NCBI RefSeq assembly: GCF_042433895.1
Contig: NZ_JBHLUA010000007.1
Coordinates: forward strand, 1-64,000
DNA from: Mesonia maritima
GTDB lineage: Bacteria > Bacteroidota > Bacteroidia > Flavobacteriales > Flavobacteriaceae
Length of the DNA: 64,000 nt
Direction: 5' to 3'
Part shown: piece after piece, positions 7,843 to 15,502 of the stretch
Layout: the number at the start of each line of letters is the position of its first letter
Position numbering within the stretch: the stretch's first letter is position 1
Translations under genes and position numbers: made by a program
Notes under the pieces: generated by a model
What the model was told of the DNA's origin: nothing
Seen by the model: only the letters and a program-made list of their open reading frames with translations
Databases searched by the model: none

Positions 7843-8784
7843 ATGAAAAAAGTAATTATGAGCGCAGCAGCGTTATTTTTTGGAGCAGTGGTCTTTGCCC
7901 AAAATACAAGTGACGTGAAGCAAACAGGGGAGTCTAATATCGCAACGGTAAATCAAGCCGGAAATAATACAAGCGATATTGATCAAGAATTTACCAGTAA
8001 TACCGCTACAGTAGATCAATCTGGTATAAACCAATCAACAGTTAATCAATCAGGAAATGTTGGTGGGAATAGTGCTAGCGGAATGAATAACGATGCAGAT
8101 GTAGATCAGGAAACTTCGCAAGGTGGTCAATTGCAAACTTCTGATATTCAGCAACAGGGTGATGGGAATTACGCTAAAGCTATGCAAATGGGTAGTGACA
8201 ACTTCTCAAAAATTCAGCAAGGAACCAATCAAAACGCTGAACAAAACTCTGCAATTGTTAGTCAAGTAGGAGAAAGCAATACTTCCAGAGTTAAACAAAC
8301 TTATGATAATAACTCGACTACAATTAGTCAAATGGGTGATGATAATTTTATCAGAACTCGTCAAATAGCAAAACCCAATAATACTGAAGGTAACTTTTCT
8401 ACACTTTCACAATCGGGAGACAACAACACTATTAAGAGTAAACAAGTTACTCAGTCTAGTGGTGTTGCAATGTTTGCTTTTAGTAATGGTGAGTTTGTAA
8501 GCCAAAGTGGAAATTACAATGAGTCATTATTAGATCAACATGGAGATAATAACTTGTCGATTGTAGATCAATCCGGAGCTTCTAACAATGGTCTTGATGG
8601 AAACTCTAACTATTCAGATGTAACACAAGATGGTAGTTTGAATATATCAGGTGTTAATCAAAGCAGTTATGGTGCAATCGAAGCGAATAACTCTGCGGTG
8701 GTTTCGCAATCTGGAATGCTTGGGAACTTAAGCTCAATTGAACAATCAGGAGCTAATTCGGCTACAGTAACACAAATGAACTAA
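7843..8784 (+). CDS. Curlin-repeat amyloid fibre subunit 1 (CsgA/CsgB-like)
   Basis: Secreted fibre subunit candidate of 313 residues. A signal peptide (MKKVIMSAAALFFGAVVFAQ) is followed by an uninterrupted ladder of half-repeats of the type Q-x-G-x-x-N-x-[AS]-x-[VI]-x-Q with 11-residue Gln spacing. This is the same spacing as in E. coli CsgA. Composition is extremely rich in N, Q, S, G and D and nearly free of Cys. It is about twice the length of E. coli CsgA. It is the first gene of the locus and aligns block by block with the next paralogue, which implies tandem duplication. Its 5' end is more diverged than those of the other three copies. Confidence 0.93.
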   Translation: MKKVIMSAAALFFGAVVFAQNTSDVKQTGESNIATVNQAGNNTSDIDQEFTSNTATVDQSGINQSTVNQSGNVGGNSASGMNNDADVDQETSQGGQLQTSDIQQQGDGNYAKAMQMGSDNFSKIQQGTNQNAEQNSAIVSQVGESNTSRVKQTYDNNSTTISQMGDDNFIRTRQIAKPNNTEGNFSTLSQSGDNNTIKSKQVTQSSGVAMFAFSNGEFVSQSGNYNESLLDQHGDNNLSIVDQSGASNNGLDGNSNYSDVTQDGSLNISGVNQSSYGAIEANNSAVVSQSGMLGNLSSIEQSGANSATVTQMN

Positions 8785-8838
8785 TACATTTTAAATAAAA
8801 ATAATTTCAATCAATCAAATAATTAAATCTTAAAAGTC

Positions 8839-9771
8839 ATGAAAAAAGTAATTTTAAGCGCTGCTGCGCTAATGTTCGGAATGGTTGCATTTGCTCAAAA
8901 CAATAGCGATGTAAAACAAACAGGTAATGGTAACGGTACTACTGTTAATCAAACTGGAATGAATACAAGTGATGTTGATCAAGAATTCACTAACAACACT
9001 GCAAAAGTAGATCAAACTGGTAATAATATGTCTACTGTTAACCAATTAGGTGATGTAAATGGTAACTCTAATAGCGGTATGAATAATGAAGCTGATGTAG
9101 ATCAAACTAGTGGAGGTGCAGCAGTTCAGCAAGTTTCTAACATTCAGCAACAAGGTGATGGTAACTACGCTAAAGCTGAACAAATTGGTAGTGCGAACGA
9201 CTCATTCATTCAACAAGGGAACAACGAAGAGGCAGAAGATAACTCAGCTGATGTATATCAAAATGGAGATTCTAACGAGTCTAATGTTTTACAACGTTGG
9301 GATAATAACGTAGCAAATATTGATCAAGTAGGAAATAATAACTCTGTGAGTTTAGAGCAAGCTGCTGGTCCTAACCAAACTGCAGGAAACTCTTCTACAA
9401 TTTCTCAAGACGGTAACAATAACAGTGCTGTAAGTTATCAAGAAACTGCAGCTAACCCTGGAGTTATGAACACTGAAGTTGTAACACAAATGGATGATTA
9501 TAACTATTCAGAATTAAATCAAATCGGGGATGGAAACTCTTCAACAGTAACTCAATCTGGTGCATTTGATAATTTAGGTACTAACGGAAGATCAAACGAA
9601 GCTTATGTTGATCAAAACGGAGAAGGTAATACTTCTAATATCACTCAAGGAGCTCAAGGTTCTATCGCTGCAGATAACATGGCAACTGTAAATCAATCAG
9701 GTATGTTAGGGAATATGAGTACTATTACTCAAAATGGAGCTAACACTGCTACTGTAACACAGTCTAACTAA
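8839..9771 (+). CDS. Curlin-repeat amyloid fibre subunit 2
   Basis: Paralogue of 310 residues with signal peptide MKKVILSAAALMFGMVAFAQ and the same Gln/Asn ladder. It matches subunit 1 over its full length, for example the shared SNIQQQGDGNYAKA-type block near residue 105 and the NQSGMLGN..S block near the C terminus, and it ends in TATVTQSN. It lies 54 bp after subunit 1 with no hairpin between, so the two should be made at similar levels. A weak hairpin follows at 9790-9840. Repeat count alone cannot tell major from minor subunit. Confidence 0.93.
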   Translation: MKKVILSAAALMFGMVAFAQNNSDVKQTGNGNGTTVNQTGMNTSDVDQEFTNNTAKVDQTGNNMSTVNQLGDVNGNSNSGMNNEADVDQTSGGAAVQQVSNIQQQGDGNYAKAEQIGSANDSFIQQGNNEEAEDNSADVYQNGDSNESNVLQRWDNNVANIDQVGNNNSVSLEQAAGPNQTAGNSSTISQDGNNNSAVSYQETAANPGVMNTEVVTQMDDYNYSELNQIGDGNSSTVTQSGAFDNLGTNGRSNEAYVDQNGEGNTSNITQGAQGSIAADNMATVNQSGMLGNMSTITQNGANTATVTQSN

Positions 9772-9789
9772 TTATTTAAAAATATAGTA

Positions 9790-9840
9790 AAGGCTTATTG
9801 ATTTTATAATTTCTGAATAATTTTTTAATCAATAAGCTTT
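9790..9840 (+). terminator. Weak hairpin between curlin genes 2 and 3
   Basis: A 14-bp stem with one G-T pair (9790-9803 with 9827-9840) closes a 23-nt loop. The T-run after it is poor (CTTTATTTC). It is more likely a partial attenuator or mRNA-stabilising 3' end than a full terminator. Confidence 0.5.
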
Positions 9841-9876
9841 ATTTCAAATCAATCAATCTAATTTAATTTTAACACA

Positions 9877-11184
9877 ATGAAAAAAGTAATTTTAAGCGCT
9901 GCTGCGCTAATGTTCGGAATGGTTACGTTTGCTCAAAATACGAGTGATTTAGACCAATTAGGTGATTCAAATGAGGCTACAATAACCCAAACAGGATCTA
10001 ACACAAGTGATGTAGATCAGAGTGGGACTTCTAACGATGCAATTGTAGACCAAGATGGTGCTGGTAACAACTCTACTGTGATGCAAGCTGGTAATGTAAG
10101 TGCTTTAAGTGGAGAAAATAACTCTGCTGAAGTGACTCAAGATGGAGATGATAACAATTCTAATGTATGGCAAAACGGAGATATGAACACTTCAACAGTT
10201 ATGCAAGATGGAGATGATAACAATGCTAATGTAGAAGTCGGAGGGTTAACCTCAACTAATGGACAAGCGCAAGGAAACACTTCTTCTATTGATCAAGAGG
10301 GTGATAACAACGACGCTTACCAAAGACAACAGTATGATAACAATACTGTTTCTATGATTCAAGATGGAAATAATAACGTTTCTGAACAATGGCAAGATAG
10401 TTCACCTGATGGATCTGCAGGTAATATTGCTAATGGTGAGCAAATTGGTAATGGGAACGAATTATTCCAAGATCAAGATGGTCATAATAACACTGCCAAC
10501 TCTTACCAAGGAGAAGCTTCTTTCTTATCACTTAATCATTCAGCTAATGGAATGGTGGAGCAAATTCAAAATGGAGAAGGTAATACGGCTACTGCTCAAC
10601 AACAAAGTCTAAGTAACGAAATTTACCAAAATCAAGTTGGTGATAATAACATAGCTACAGCAGATCAAAATGTTGGCTATTTTAATGGTGTAGGAGGTAA
10701 TGATATTGACCAAGATCAAATAGGAAATGGTAATTCAGCAGATGCAGATCAAAGTGGTTTATTAGGTGCTCTTAACAATATAGTTCAGATGCAGGATGGT
10801 AATGGTAACGAAGTAACGGCTACTCAATCTGGTACAGTTGGTACTTTAAATGAAGTTTACCAAGATCAAGTAGGAAACGGTCATACTGCTACTGCTATTC
10901 AAGGTGGTTCAAATGGTATTTCTAATTATATTGATCAGGACCAGTTAGGTGGAAATGGCAACACTGCTACATCTTCTCAGTTCGGAGATAATAACTATGC
11001 TAAAACCTACCAAGATGGAAATACTAATATAAGCGGTATTGCTCAAAATGGAGATAATAATGAAGCTTGGGATGTTCAAACCGGTGATTTTAATACCGCT
11101 TCTACTTCTCAAACTGGAAATGGTCATTGGAGTGAAAATACGCAAGCTGGTAATACAAATAGTATAATAGTTACTCAAAACTAA
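9877..11184 (+). CDS. Curlin-repeat amyloid fibre subunit 3 (long form)
   Basis: The largest of the four, 435 residues. It has a signal peptide almost identical to that of subunit 2 and a ladder of roughly thirty or more curlin half-repeats. Its C-terminal half uses a distinctive variant with a doubled DQDQ or YQDQ step (e.g. IDQDQIGNGNSADADQ), which the other copies lack. It is strongly acidic. It ends in SIIVTQN. The DNA is itself repetitive (recurring AATGG-type and CAAGATGG-type words), so length variation between strains is likely. Hairpins flank it on both sides. Confidence 0.93.
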   Translation: MKKVILSAAALMFGMVTFAQNTSDLDQLGDSNEATITQTGSNTSDVDQSGTSNDAIVDQDGAGNNSTVMQAGNVSALSGENNSAEVTQDGDDNNSNVWQNGDMNTSTVMQDGDDNNANVEVGGLTSTNGQAQGNTSSIDQEGDNNDAYQRQQYDNNTVSMIQDGNNNVSEQWQDSSPDGSAGNIANGEQIGNGNELFQDQDGHNNTANSYQGEASFLSLNHSANGMVEQIQNGEGNTATAQQQSLSNEIYQNQVGDNNIATADQNVGYFNGVGGNDIDQDQIGNGNSADADQSGLLGALNNIVQMQDGNGNEVTATQSGTVGTLNEVYQDQVGNGHTATAIQGGSNGISNYIDQDQLGGNGNTATSSQFGDNNYAKTYQDGNTNISGIAQNGDNNEAWDVQTGDFNTASTSQTGNGHWSENTQAGNTNSIIVTQN

Positions 11185-11195
11185 TAAAAAACTCT

Positions 11196-11262
11196 AAAGC
11201 CTGTTGATTTGTTTCTTTTTTTATCGGTCAAAAATTAAAAGTATAGCAAGTCAATGGGCTTT
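11196..11262 (+). terminator. Hairpin between curlin genes 3 and 4
   Basis: A 16-bp stem with three G-T pairs (11196-11211 with 11247-11262) encloses a 35-nt loop and is followed by TTATTTAAAA. It resembles the hairpin after gene 2 (both start AAxGCxTxTTGATT), which suggests the spacers were duplicated with the genes. Probable attenuator. Confidence 0.5.
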
Positions 11263-11304
11263 TATTTAAAACAATCAATATTAACTTAATTAAAATTTAA
11301 AATT

Positions 11305-12192
11305 ATGAAAAAAGTTATTTTAAGCGCAGCTGCGCTAATGTTCGGAATGGTTGCATTCGCTCAAAACACAAGTGATGTAGATCAAGCAGGTACTAACAAC
11401 GTTGGTACAATTACACAAACTGGTAATAACACAAGTGATTTAGATCAGTGGTCTTTAGATAATGACGCTACTGTAACACAAACTGGTACAAATTCTAGTA
11501 CAGTAGAACAAAGTTTCGAAGGAAATATTGCTACTGTAGATCAAGATGGTACTAACACCTCGTTAATTGACCAGCATGGTGAATCTCACGAAGGTCATGT
11601 TATGCAGACCGGTGCTAGCAACAGTTCTACTTTACTCCAAGGAAATAGTAATGCTGATGATGATCATTTAGCAAACATTACTCAAAATGGTAGTGATAAC
11701 GTTTCTTATGTAAAACAAGTAGCAGATAATAACATTGCTAGTGTTTCTCAAGATGGAGTTAATAACGATGTTAACATATATCAAAACGGAGATCCTAATA
11801 ATACGAATGGGAATTCTTCTACAATTTCTCAGACAGGTGATTATAACAAAACAATTACAGACCAAAGAACTGCAGCTAGTTATAATTCAGGATTAACCAG
11901 TAATATGGAAACAGTTTCTCAAAATGGTGATTATAACTGGTCTAAATTAATTCAAGATGGTGATTATAATACCTCTAATGTGACTCAATCTGTTGGTGGA
12001 GCTGGAGGTACTAATGGTTTCTCCAATGAAGCTGATGTTTATCAAAGTGGAGAGTTTAACTTGTCTAACATAACACAAGACGGTCACGATAACTGGGCTG
12101 ATTTAGACCAAACTAATACTTCTGGGTCATTACAGTCGAGTACTATCATCCAAAATGGCGGTGAAAACAGAGCAAGAGTAATGCAACAATAA
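11305..12192 (+). CDS. Curlin-repeat amyloid fibre subunit 4
   Basis: Paralogue of 295 residues with the shared signal peptide MKKVILSAAALMFGMVAFAQ and about two dozen curlin half-repeats. Its second half follows the block order of subunits 1 and 2 (GNSSTISQ, then VSQNGDYN, then SNITQDG). Its C terminus differs, ending GENRARVMQQ with two Arg where the others end in TVTQ-x-N. In E. coli a divergent, basic C-terminal repeat of CsgB is what ties the nucleator to the cell, so this copy could have a cap or nucleator role; that is inference. A strong hairpin at 12237 follows. Confidence 0.92.
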   Translation: MKKVILSAAALMFGMVAFAQNTSDVDQAGTNNVGTITQTGNNTSDLDQWSLDNDATVTQTGTNSSTVEQSFEGNIATVDQDGTNTSLIDQHGESHEGHVMQTGASNSSTLLQGNSNADDDHLANITQNGSDNVSYVKQVADNNIASVSQDGVNNDVNIYQNGDPNNTNGNSSTISQTGDYNKTITDQRTAASYNSGLTSNMETVSQNGDYNWSKLIQDGDYNTSNVTQSVGGAGGTNGFSNEADVYQSGEFNLSNITQDGHDNWADLDQTNTSGSLQSSTIIQNGGENRARVMQQ

Positions 12193-12236
12193 TAGTTGTT
12201 TTATACAAATAACTAATAGATATTTAGTATATTAGC

Positions 12237-12275
12237 AGGGTGGGTAAATGTTTAAAAACATCACCCGCCCTTTTT
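12237..12275 (+). terminator. Terminator or attenuator separating fibre-subunit and assembly genes
   Basis: A GC-rich 9-bp stem with one G-T pair (12237-12245 with 12263-12271), with an additional inner ATGTTT/AAACAT pairing, is followed by TTTTT. It has the form of a true intrinsic terminator and lies between the fourth curlin gene and the csgB-like gene. The downstream genes lack an obvious promoter, so partial readthrough is the likely way they are expressed. Confidence 0.75.
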
Positions 12276-12294
12276 AAAATTAAATAATAGAGAA

Positions 12295-12828
12295 ATGAAT
12301 TCATATTTTAAACATATACTTTTCGGCTTGTTTTTGTTAGCGGGTTGCACACTATCTTTTTCTCAAGAAGAAGAATCTAGTGAGGTTTCTAATGTGAACA
12401 TTTTAGATAAGAAAAATGAAAATTTAAATCTTATTTCTTCTTCAATCACAACCCAGTCTACTTCCCAAGCAAGAACAGGAGAAGGTGCCACATCTAATTC
12501 GGTATATATTCAACAAATAGGGCAAGGAAACACAATTCAGTCTAATGTTGATTCTCCAGATGCAGTAGTAGATTTAAATCAAAATGGAGCAAATAATAGA
12601 ATAGATATAGCCGTTCGTGCTGCATCTATCCGGGATAATATTACTCAAACAGGAGATAACAATAGTACTATACAATATATATCAGACCCAACTGCTCAAT
12701 TAAAGCTGGAAGTAAATCAAGAGGGAAATGCCACCTATGAGCAATATGGCGTAAATAGTAAAACGGATAATATTAAAGTTAATCAAGGTTCTAGCTCTAG
12801 AACGGTTATTGTTAGAAGTTTTAAATAA
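12295..12828 (+). CDS. Small CsgB-like curlin protein, possible nucleator
   Basis: A 177-residue exported protein with only about five curlin half-repeats (e.g. YIQQIGQGN, DLNQNGANNRI, NITQTGDNNS, VNQEGNATYEQYG). Its C-terminal end is basic (RTVIVRSFK). The N terminus can be read two ways: a signal peptide cleaved after SFSQ, or a lipoprotein signal with lipobox LAGC at residues 15-18. It starts the assembly part of the locus, 9 bp before the csgE-type gene. Its short repeat region, basic tail and place beside csgE/F/G fit a minor nucleating subunit; this is inference. Confidence 0.8.
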   Translation: MNSYFKHILFGLFLLAGCTLSFSQEEESSEVSNVNILDKKNENLNLISSSITTQSTSQARTGEGATSNSVYIQQIGQGNTIQSNVDSPDAVVDLNQNGANNRIDIAVRAASIRDNITQTGDNNSTIQYISDPTAQLKLEVNQEGNATYEQYGVNSKTDNIKVNQGSSSRTVIVRSFK

Positions 12829-12837
12829 ACTATACCA

Positions 12838-13614
12838 ATGCGTATAATCAATTCTTATAAAAATTTTCAAACACTCTTATTAATTATTTTTTTACTCCCT
12901 GTTTCTGCTATGGCTCAGTACTATAATAAAGATGTGGAAGGGAAACTGAAAATAGAAAATAATGATGATTACTTAAACGTAGTCGGCGTGGCATCAAATA
13001 AAACTGATGTCAACCAGAGTCTTCGTTATGAATTGTCAGTAATAAAAACAAGTAATGGTGGAAACCATTCTAAAAATGCACAAAGTGGGCGATTTACTTT
13101 AGAACCAAATGGTTTTAAAGAATTATCACAAACCACTATAAATTTAGATAGTGATAATAAAGTTATTGTTTTGCTTCTAATTTATGATTTAGAAGATAAT
13201 TTATTAGGAAAAGACCGTTATGTGATTAATGGTGAAGATGAAGAAGAACCCTCAGATGAAGATATTAAAAGCTATGATAATGAAGAAGAAGAGGAAAAGC
13301 CAGACGGAATTGTCTTAAGAGGAATTGTAACTCAAGACACCAAAACAAAAGCCGGAAACGATTTTTTTAACTATTTTTATTCCGCATATCGAAATAATAG
13401 TATAAATTCGGAAAAAATAATTGATATTCAAGAACAGTTTAACCTGGGAAGAAGCACTAAAATTCAAATTAAAGTAGATAATGAATTAGTGTTTCAATTC
13501 TTTGCTCAACCAAAAGATGAATATTTAAAATCAATGGTTGATGTTTCAATCCGTAGAGTTAGTAGGTATCTTGAACAATTAAAAAGAGATGCAGAAACAA
13601 TAAAAAAATATTGA
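12838..13614 (+). CDS. csgE: Two-domain curli assembly protein: CsgH-like chaperone plus CsgE
   Basis: Periplasmic protein of 258 residues, against about 130 for E. coli CsgE. After a signal peptide ending SAMAQ, residues 28-132 form a beta-rich domain. Its pattern (SGRFTLEPNGFKELS, then hydrophobic strands and a DLEDNLLGKDRYVI end) recalls the Ig-like CsgC/CsgH chaperones that hold curlin soluble. An acidic linker (about 133-153) leads to a CsgE domain. That domain shows GIVTQDTKTKAGNDFFNYFY, the GRSTKIQIKV strand and a VFQFFAQP element. CsgE caps the CsgG pore and selects cargo. The CsgE call is firm; the CsgH-like call rests on pattern only. Confidence 0.9.
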   Translation: MRIINSYKNFQTLLLIIFLLPVSAMAQYYNKDVEGKLKIENNDDYLNVVGVASNKTDVNQSLRYELSVIKTSNGGNHSKNAQSGRFTLEPNGFKELSQTTINLDSDNKVIVLLLIYDLEDNLLGKDRYVINGEDEEEPSDEDIKSYDNEEEEEKPDGIVLRGIVTQDTKTKAGNDFFNYFYSAYRNNSINSEKIIDIQEQFNLGRSTKIQIKVDNELVFQFFAQPKDEYLKSMVDVSIRRVSRYLEQLKRDAETIKKY

Positions 13615-13618
13615 TTTT

Positions 13619-14017
13619 ATGAAAAAATTACTGCTTTTAGTTAGTGTTTTTTTTGCGATTTCAAGTTATTCACAACAACTAACGTATAAGCCAATAAATC
13701 CGGCGTTTGGGGGAGATACGTTTAATTACCAATGGTTGCTTAGTTCAGCAAATGCTCAAAATTCATTTACCGCAAAATCTACTGCAAGAGAACAAGCATC
13801 AGAATTAGAAAATTTCTCAAACAATTTAAATAGGCAATTATTAAGTCAATTATCTCGAGGACTTTTAACTTCTCAAATCGGTTCAGATGGTTTACAGGAA
13901 GGTACATATTCTTTCGGGACGCTCGAAGTTGAAGTATATGATTCACTCGAAGGATTGGTGGTAAATATTTTAGATACCGCTACCGGTGAGCAAACTCAGG
14001 TAATATTAGCTAATTAA
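13619..14017 (+). CDS. csgF: Curli assembly protein CsgF
   Basis: Small exported protein of 132 residues that in E. coli binds the outer face of the CsgG pore and positions the CsgB nucleator. After the signal peptide ending YSYSQ-type (SSYSQ), the mature protein opens with LTYKPINPAFGGDTFN, the CsgF hallmark that inserts into the pore constriction. A helical Gln/Asn-rich middle and a beta-rich C terminus (YSFGTLEVEVYDSLEGLVVNI) follow, as in the family. It lies 4 bp after csgE and 9 bp before csgG. Confidence 0.95.
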   Translation: MKKLLLLVSVFFAISSYSQQLTYKPINPAFGGDTFNYQWLLSSANAQNSFTAKSTAREQASELENFSNNLNRQLLSQLSRGLLTSQIGSDGLQEGTYSFGTLEVEVYDSLEGLVVNILDTATGEQTQVILAN

Positions 14018-14026
14018 ATTATATAG

Positions 14027-15502
14027 ATGAAATATAAATATTTCGCAATTATATGTTGCGCTTTTCTATGTTCGTGCGGTACCTATTTTAACCAACCGAT
14101 TACTCAACAAAATGCTAGAACAGGAGAAGTTTCTTCATTTACAACAAAATTAAAAAATTTACCCCTTCCTCAAGAACCAGTTGTAGTAGGGGTTTACAAT
14201 TTTAAAGACCAAACTGGTCAATATAAAGCCATGGAAAATGGTAGTTCTTTTAGTACTGCGGTAACGCAAGGCGGGACTTCCGTTTTAATCAAGGCTTTAG
14301 AAGATTCCCGCTGGTTTACGCCTATTGAAAGAGAAAATTTAAGTAATCTTTTACAAGAACGAAACATAATTCGTTCCACCAGACAAGAGTATAGCAATAA
14401 TGGAAAAGGTGGACAAGTACAATTACCACCTTTATTATATGCAGGTGTTTTATTAGAAGGTGGAGTCGTTTCTTATGATACCAATATTTTAACAGGAGGT
14501 TTTGGTGCGCGTTATTTTGGAGTAGGTGGTTCTACACAATACAAACAAGATAGAATTACGGTTTATTTGAGAGCAATTTCTACTTCTAGCGGTAAAATTT
14601 TAAAAACGGTATATGTTTCTAAAACTATTTTATCGCAAGCTATTGATGCAAGTCTGTTTAAATATGTCAATTTTCAACGCTTGTTAGAAGTTGAAACCGG
14701 TTATACTAAAAATGAACCTGTTCAGTTGGCTGTAAAAGAAGCAATTGAAAAAGCTGTTCAGGCTTTAATTATTGAAGGAGTAGATGAAGGTTTATGGCAA
14801 GCTAAAGATAAAAACGAAGGAACTGTTTTAGTAAAAAAATATAAAGAAGAAAAAGAAGAAGAACAGTTGACTCGTCTTTATGATCGCGAATATTTAGATT
14901 GGAAATATAAAAATTCATTTGCCATAGATTTAGGTGTTAACAGATTTATGGGAGATTATGCCGCTAAAAACTTTAGTTACTTAGGCCGATTGAGTTATAA
15001 AAGACAATTCACGCCTCATTTAGGATTAGGATTAAATGGAAGTTTATTAGAATTTGAAATTCCCAAAATCGGAAAAAACACCTTTGCTACGGCAGATTTA
15101 AACGCCGAAATAACCATTTTGCCTTACGATAAATTAGGTCCTTATTTATATGGAGGCCCCGGCGTGCTTTTTGATATTCAGAAAGATGATTTATTCAATT
15201 TAGAAAAAAATTATTTTAAACTTCAGTACGGGGTTGGAGTTAAATATGCGGTTTCACCAAAAATCGATTTGCGTGTCTTTGCTGAACATAACGTAACCTT
15301 TTCAGATGAAGTAGATGAGGTTGTAAATGGGAAGCTCAACGATTATTTCTTTAATTTTGGCGCAGGCTTAAGTTTCCATTTCGGGAATAAAAATAAAATA
15401 AGAATTAAAGAAGTTAAGAGTGAAACTGAACCCAAATCAGAAGAAGTTTTAGAAGAAAATCCAGCCATACCTTTACAAGGCGGTAATCAAAATAATCAAT
15501 AA
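14027..15502 (+). CDS. csgG: Curli secretion pore CsgG with C-terminal beta-barrel extension
   Basis: Outer-membrane lipoprotein channel for curlin export; E. coli CsgG is 277 residues, this one 491. The lipobox SCGT places the lipidated Cys at residue 17. Residues about 35-260 carry the CsgG fold (VVVGVYNFKDQTGQYK, SRWFTPIERENLSNLLQERN, then the VSYDTNILTGGFGARYFG pore hairpin region). Residues about 295-465 add alternating amphipathic strands ending in a typical barrel strand (FNFGAGLSFHFG), like an 8-strand OmpA-type domain. A charged tail ends the protein. Its stop shares one base with the next start (TAATG). Confidence 0.95.
   Translation: MKYKYFAIICCAFLCSCGTYFNQPITQQNARTGEVSSFTTKLKNLPLPQEPVVVGVYNFKDQTGQYKAMENGSSFSTAVTQGGTSVLIKALEDSRWFTPIERENLSNLLQERNIIRSTRQEYSNNGKGGQVQLPPLLYAGVLLEGGVVSYDTNILTGGFGARYFGVGGSTQYKQDRITVYLRAISTSSGKILKTVYVSKTILSQAIDASLFKYVNFQRLLEVETGYTKNEPVQLAVKEAIEKAVQALIIEGVDEGLWQAKDKNEGTVLVKKYKEEKEEEQLTRLYDREYLDWKYKNSFAIDLGVNRFMGDYAAKNFSYLGRLSYKRQFTPHLGLGLNGSLLEFEIPKIGKNTFATADLNAEITILPYDKLGPYLYGGPGVLFDIQKDDLFNLEKNYFKLQYGVGVKYAVSPKIDLRVFAEHNVTFSDEVDEVVNGKLNDYFFNFGAGLSFHFGNKNKIRIKEVKSETEPKSEEVLEENPAIPLQGGNQNNQ

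Noticed and set aside
10945..11178. Open frames on the minus strand within the curlin genes (also 11668-11865)
   Set aside because: They are antisense shadows of the low-complexity repeats, lack signals of their own and encode nothing recognisable.
7843..12192. Regularly repeated DNA words that could suggest a CRISPR or satellite array
   Set aside because: The periodicity is fully explained by four open reading frames coding for curlin half-repeats; no constant repeats with unique spacers exist.
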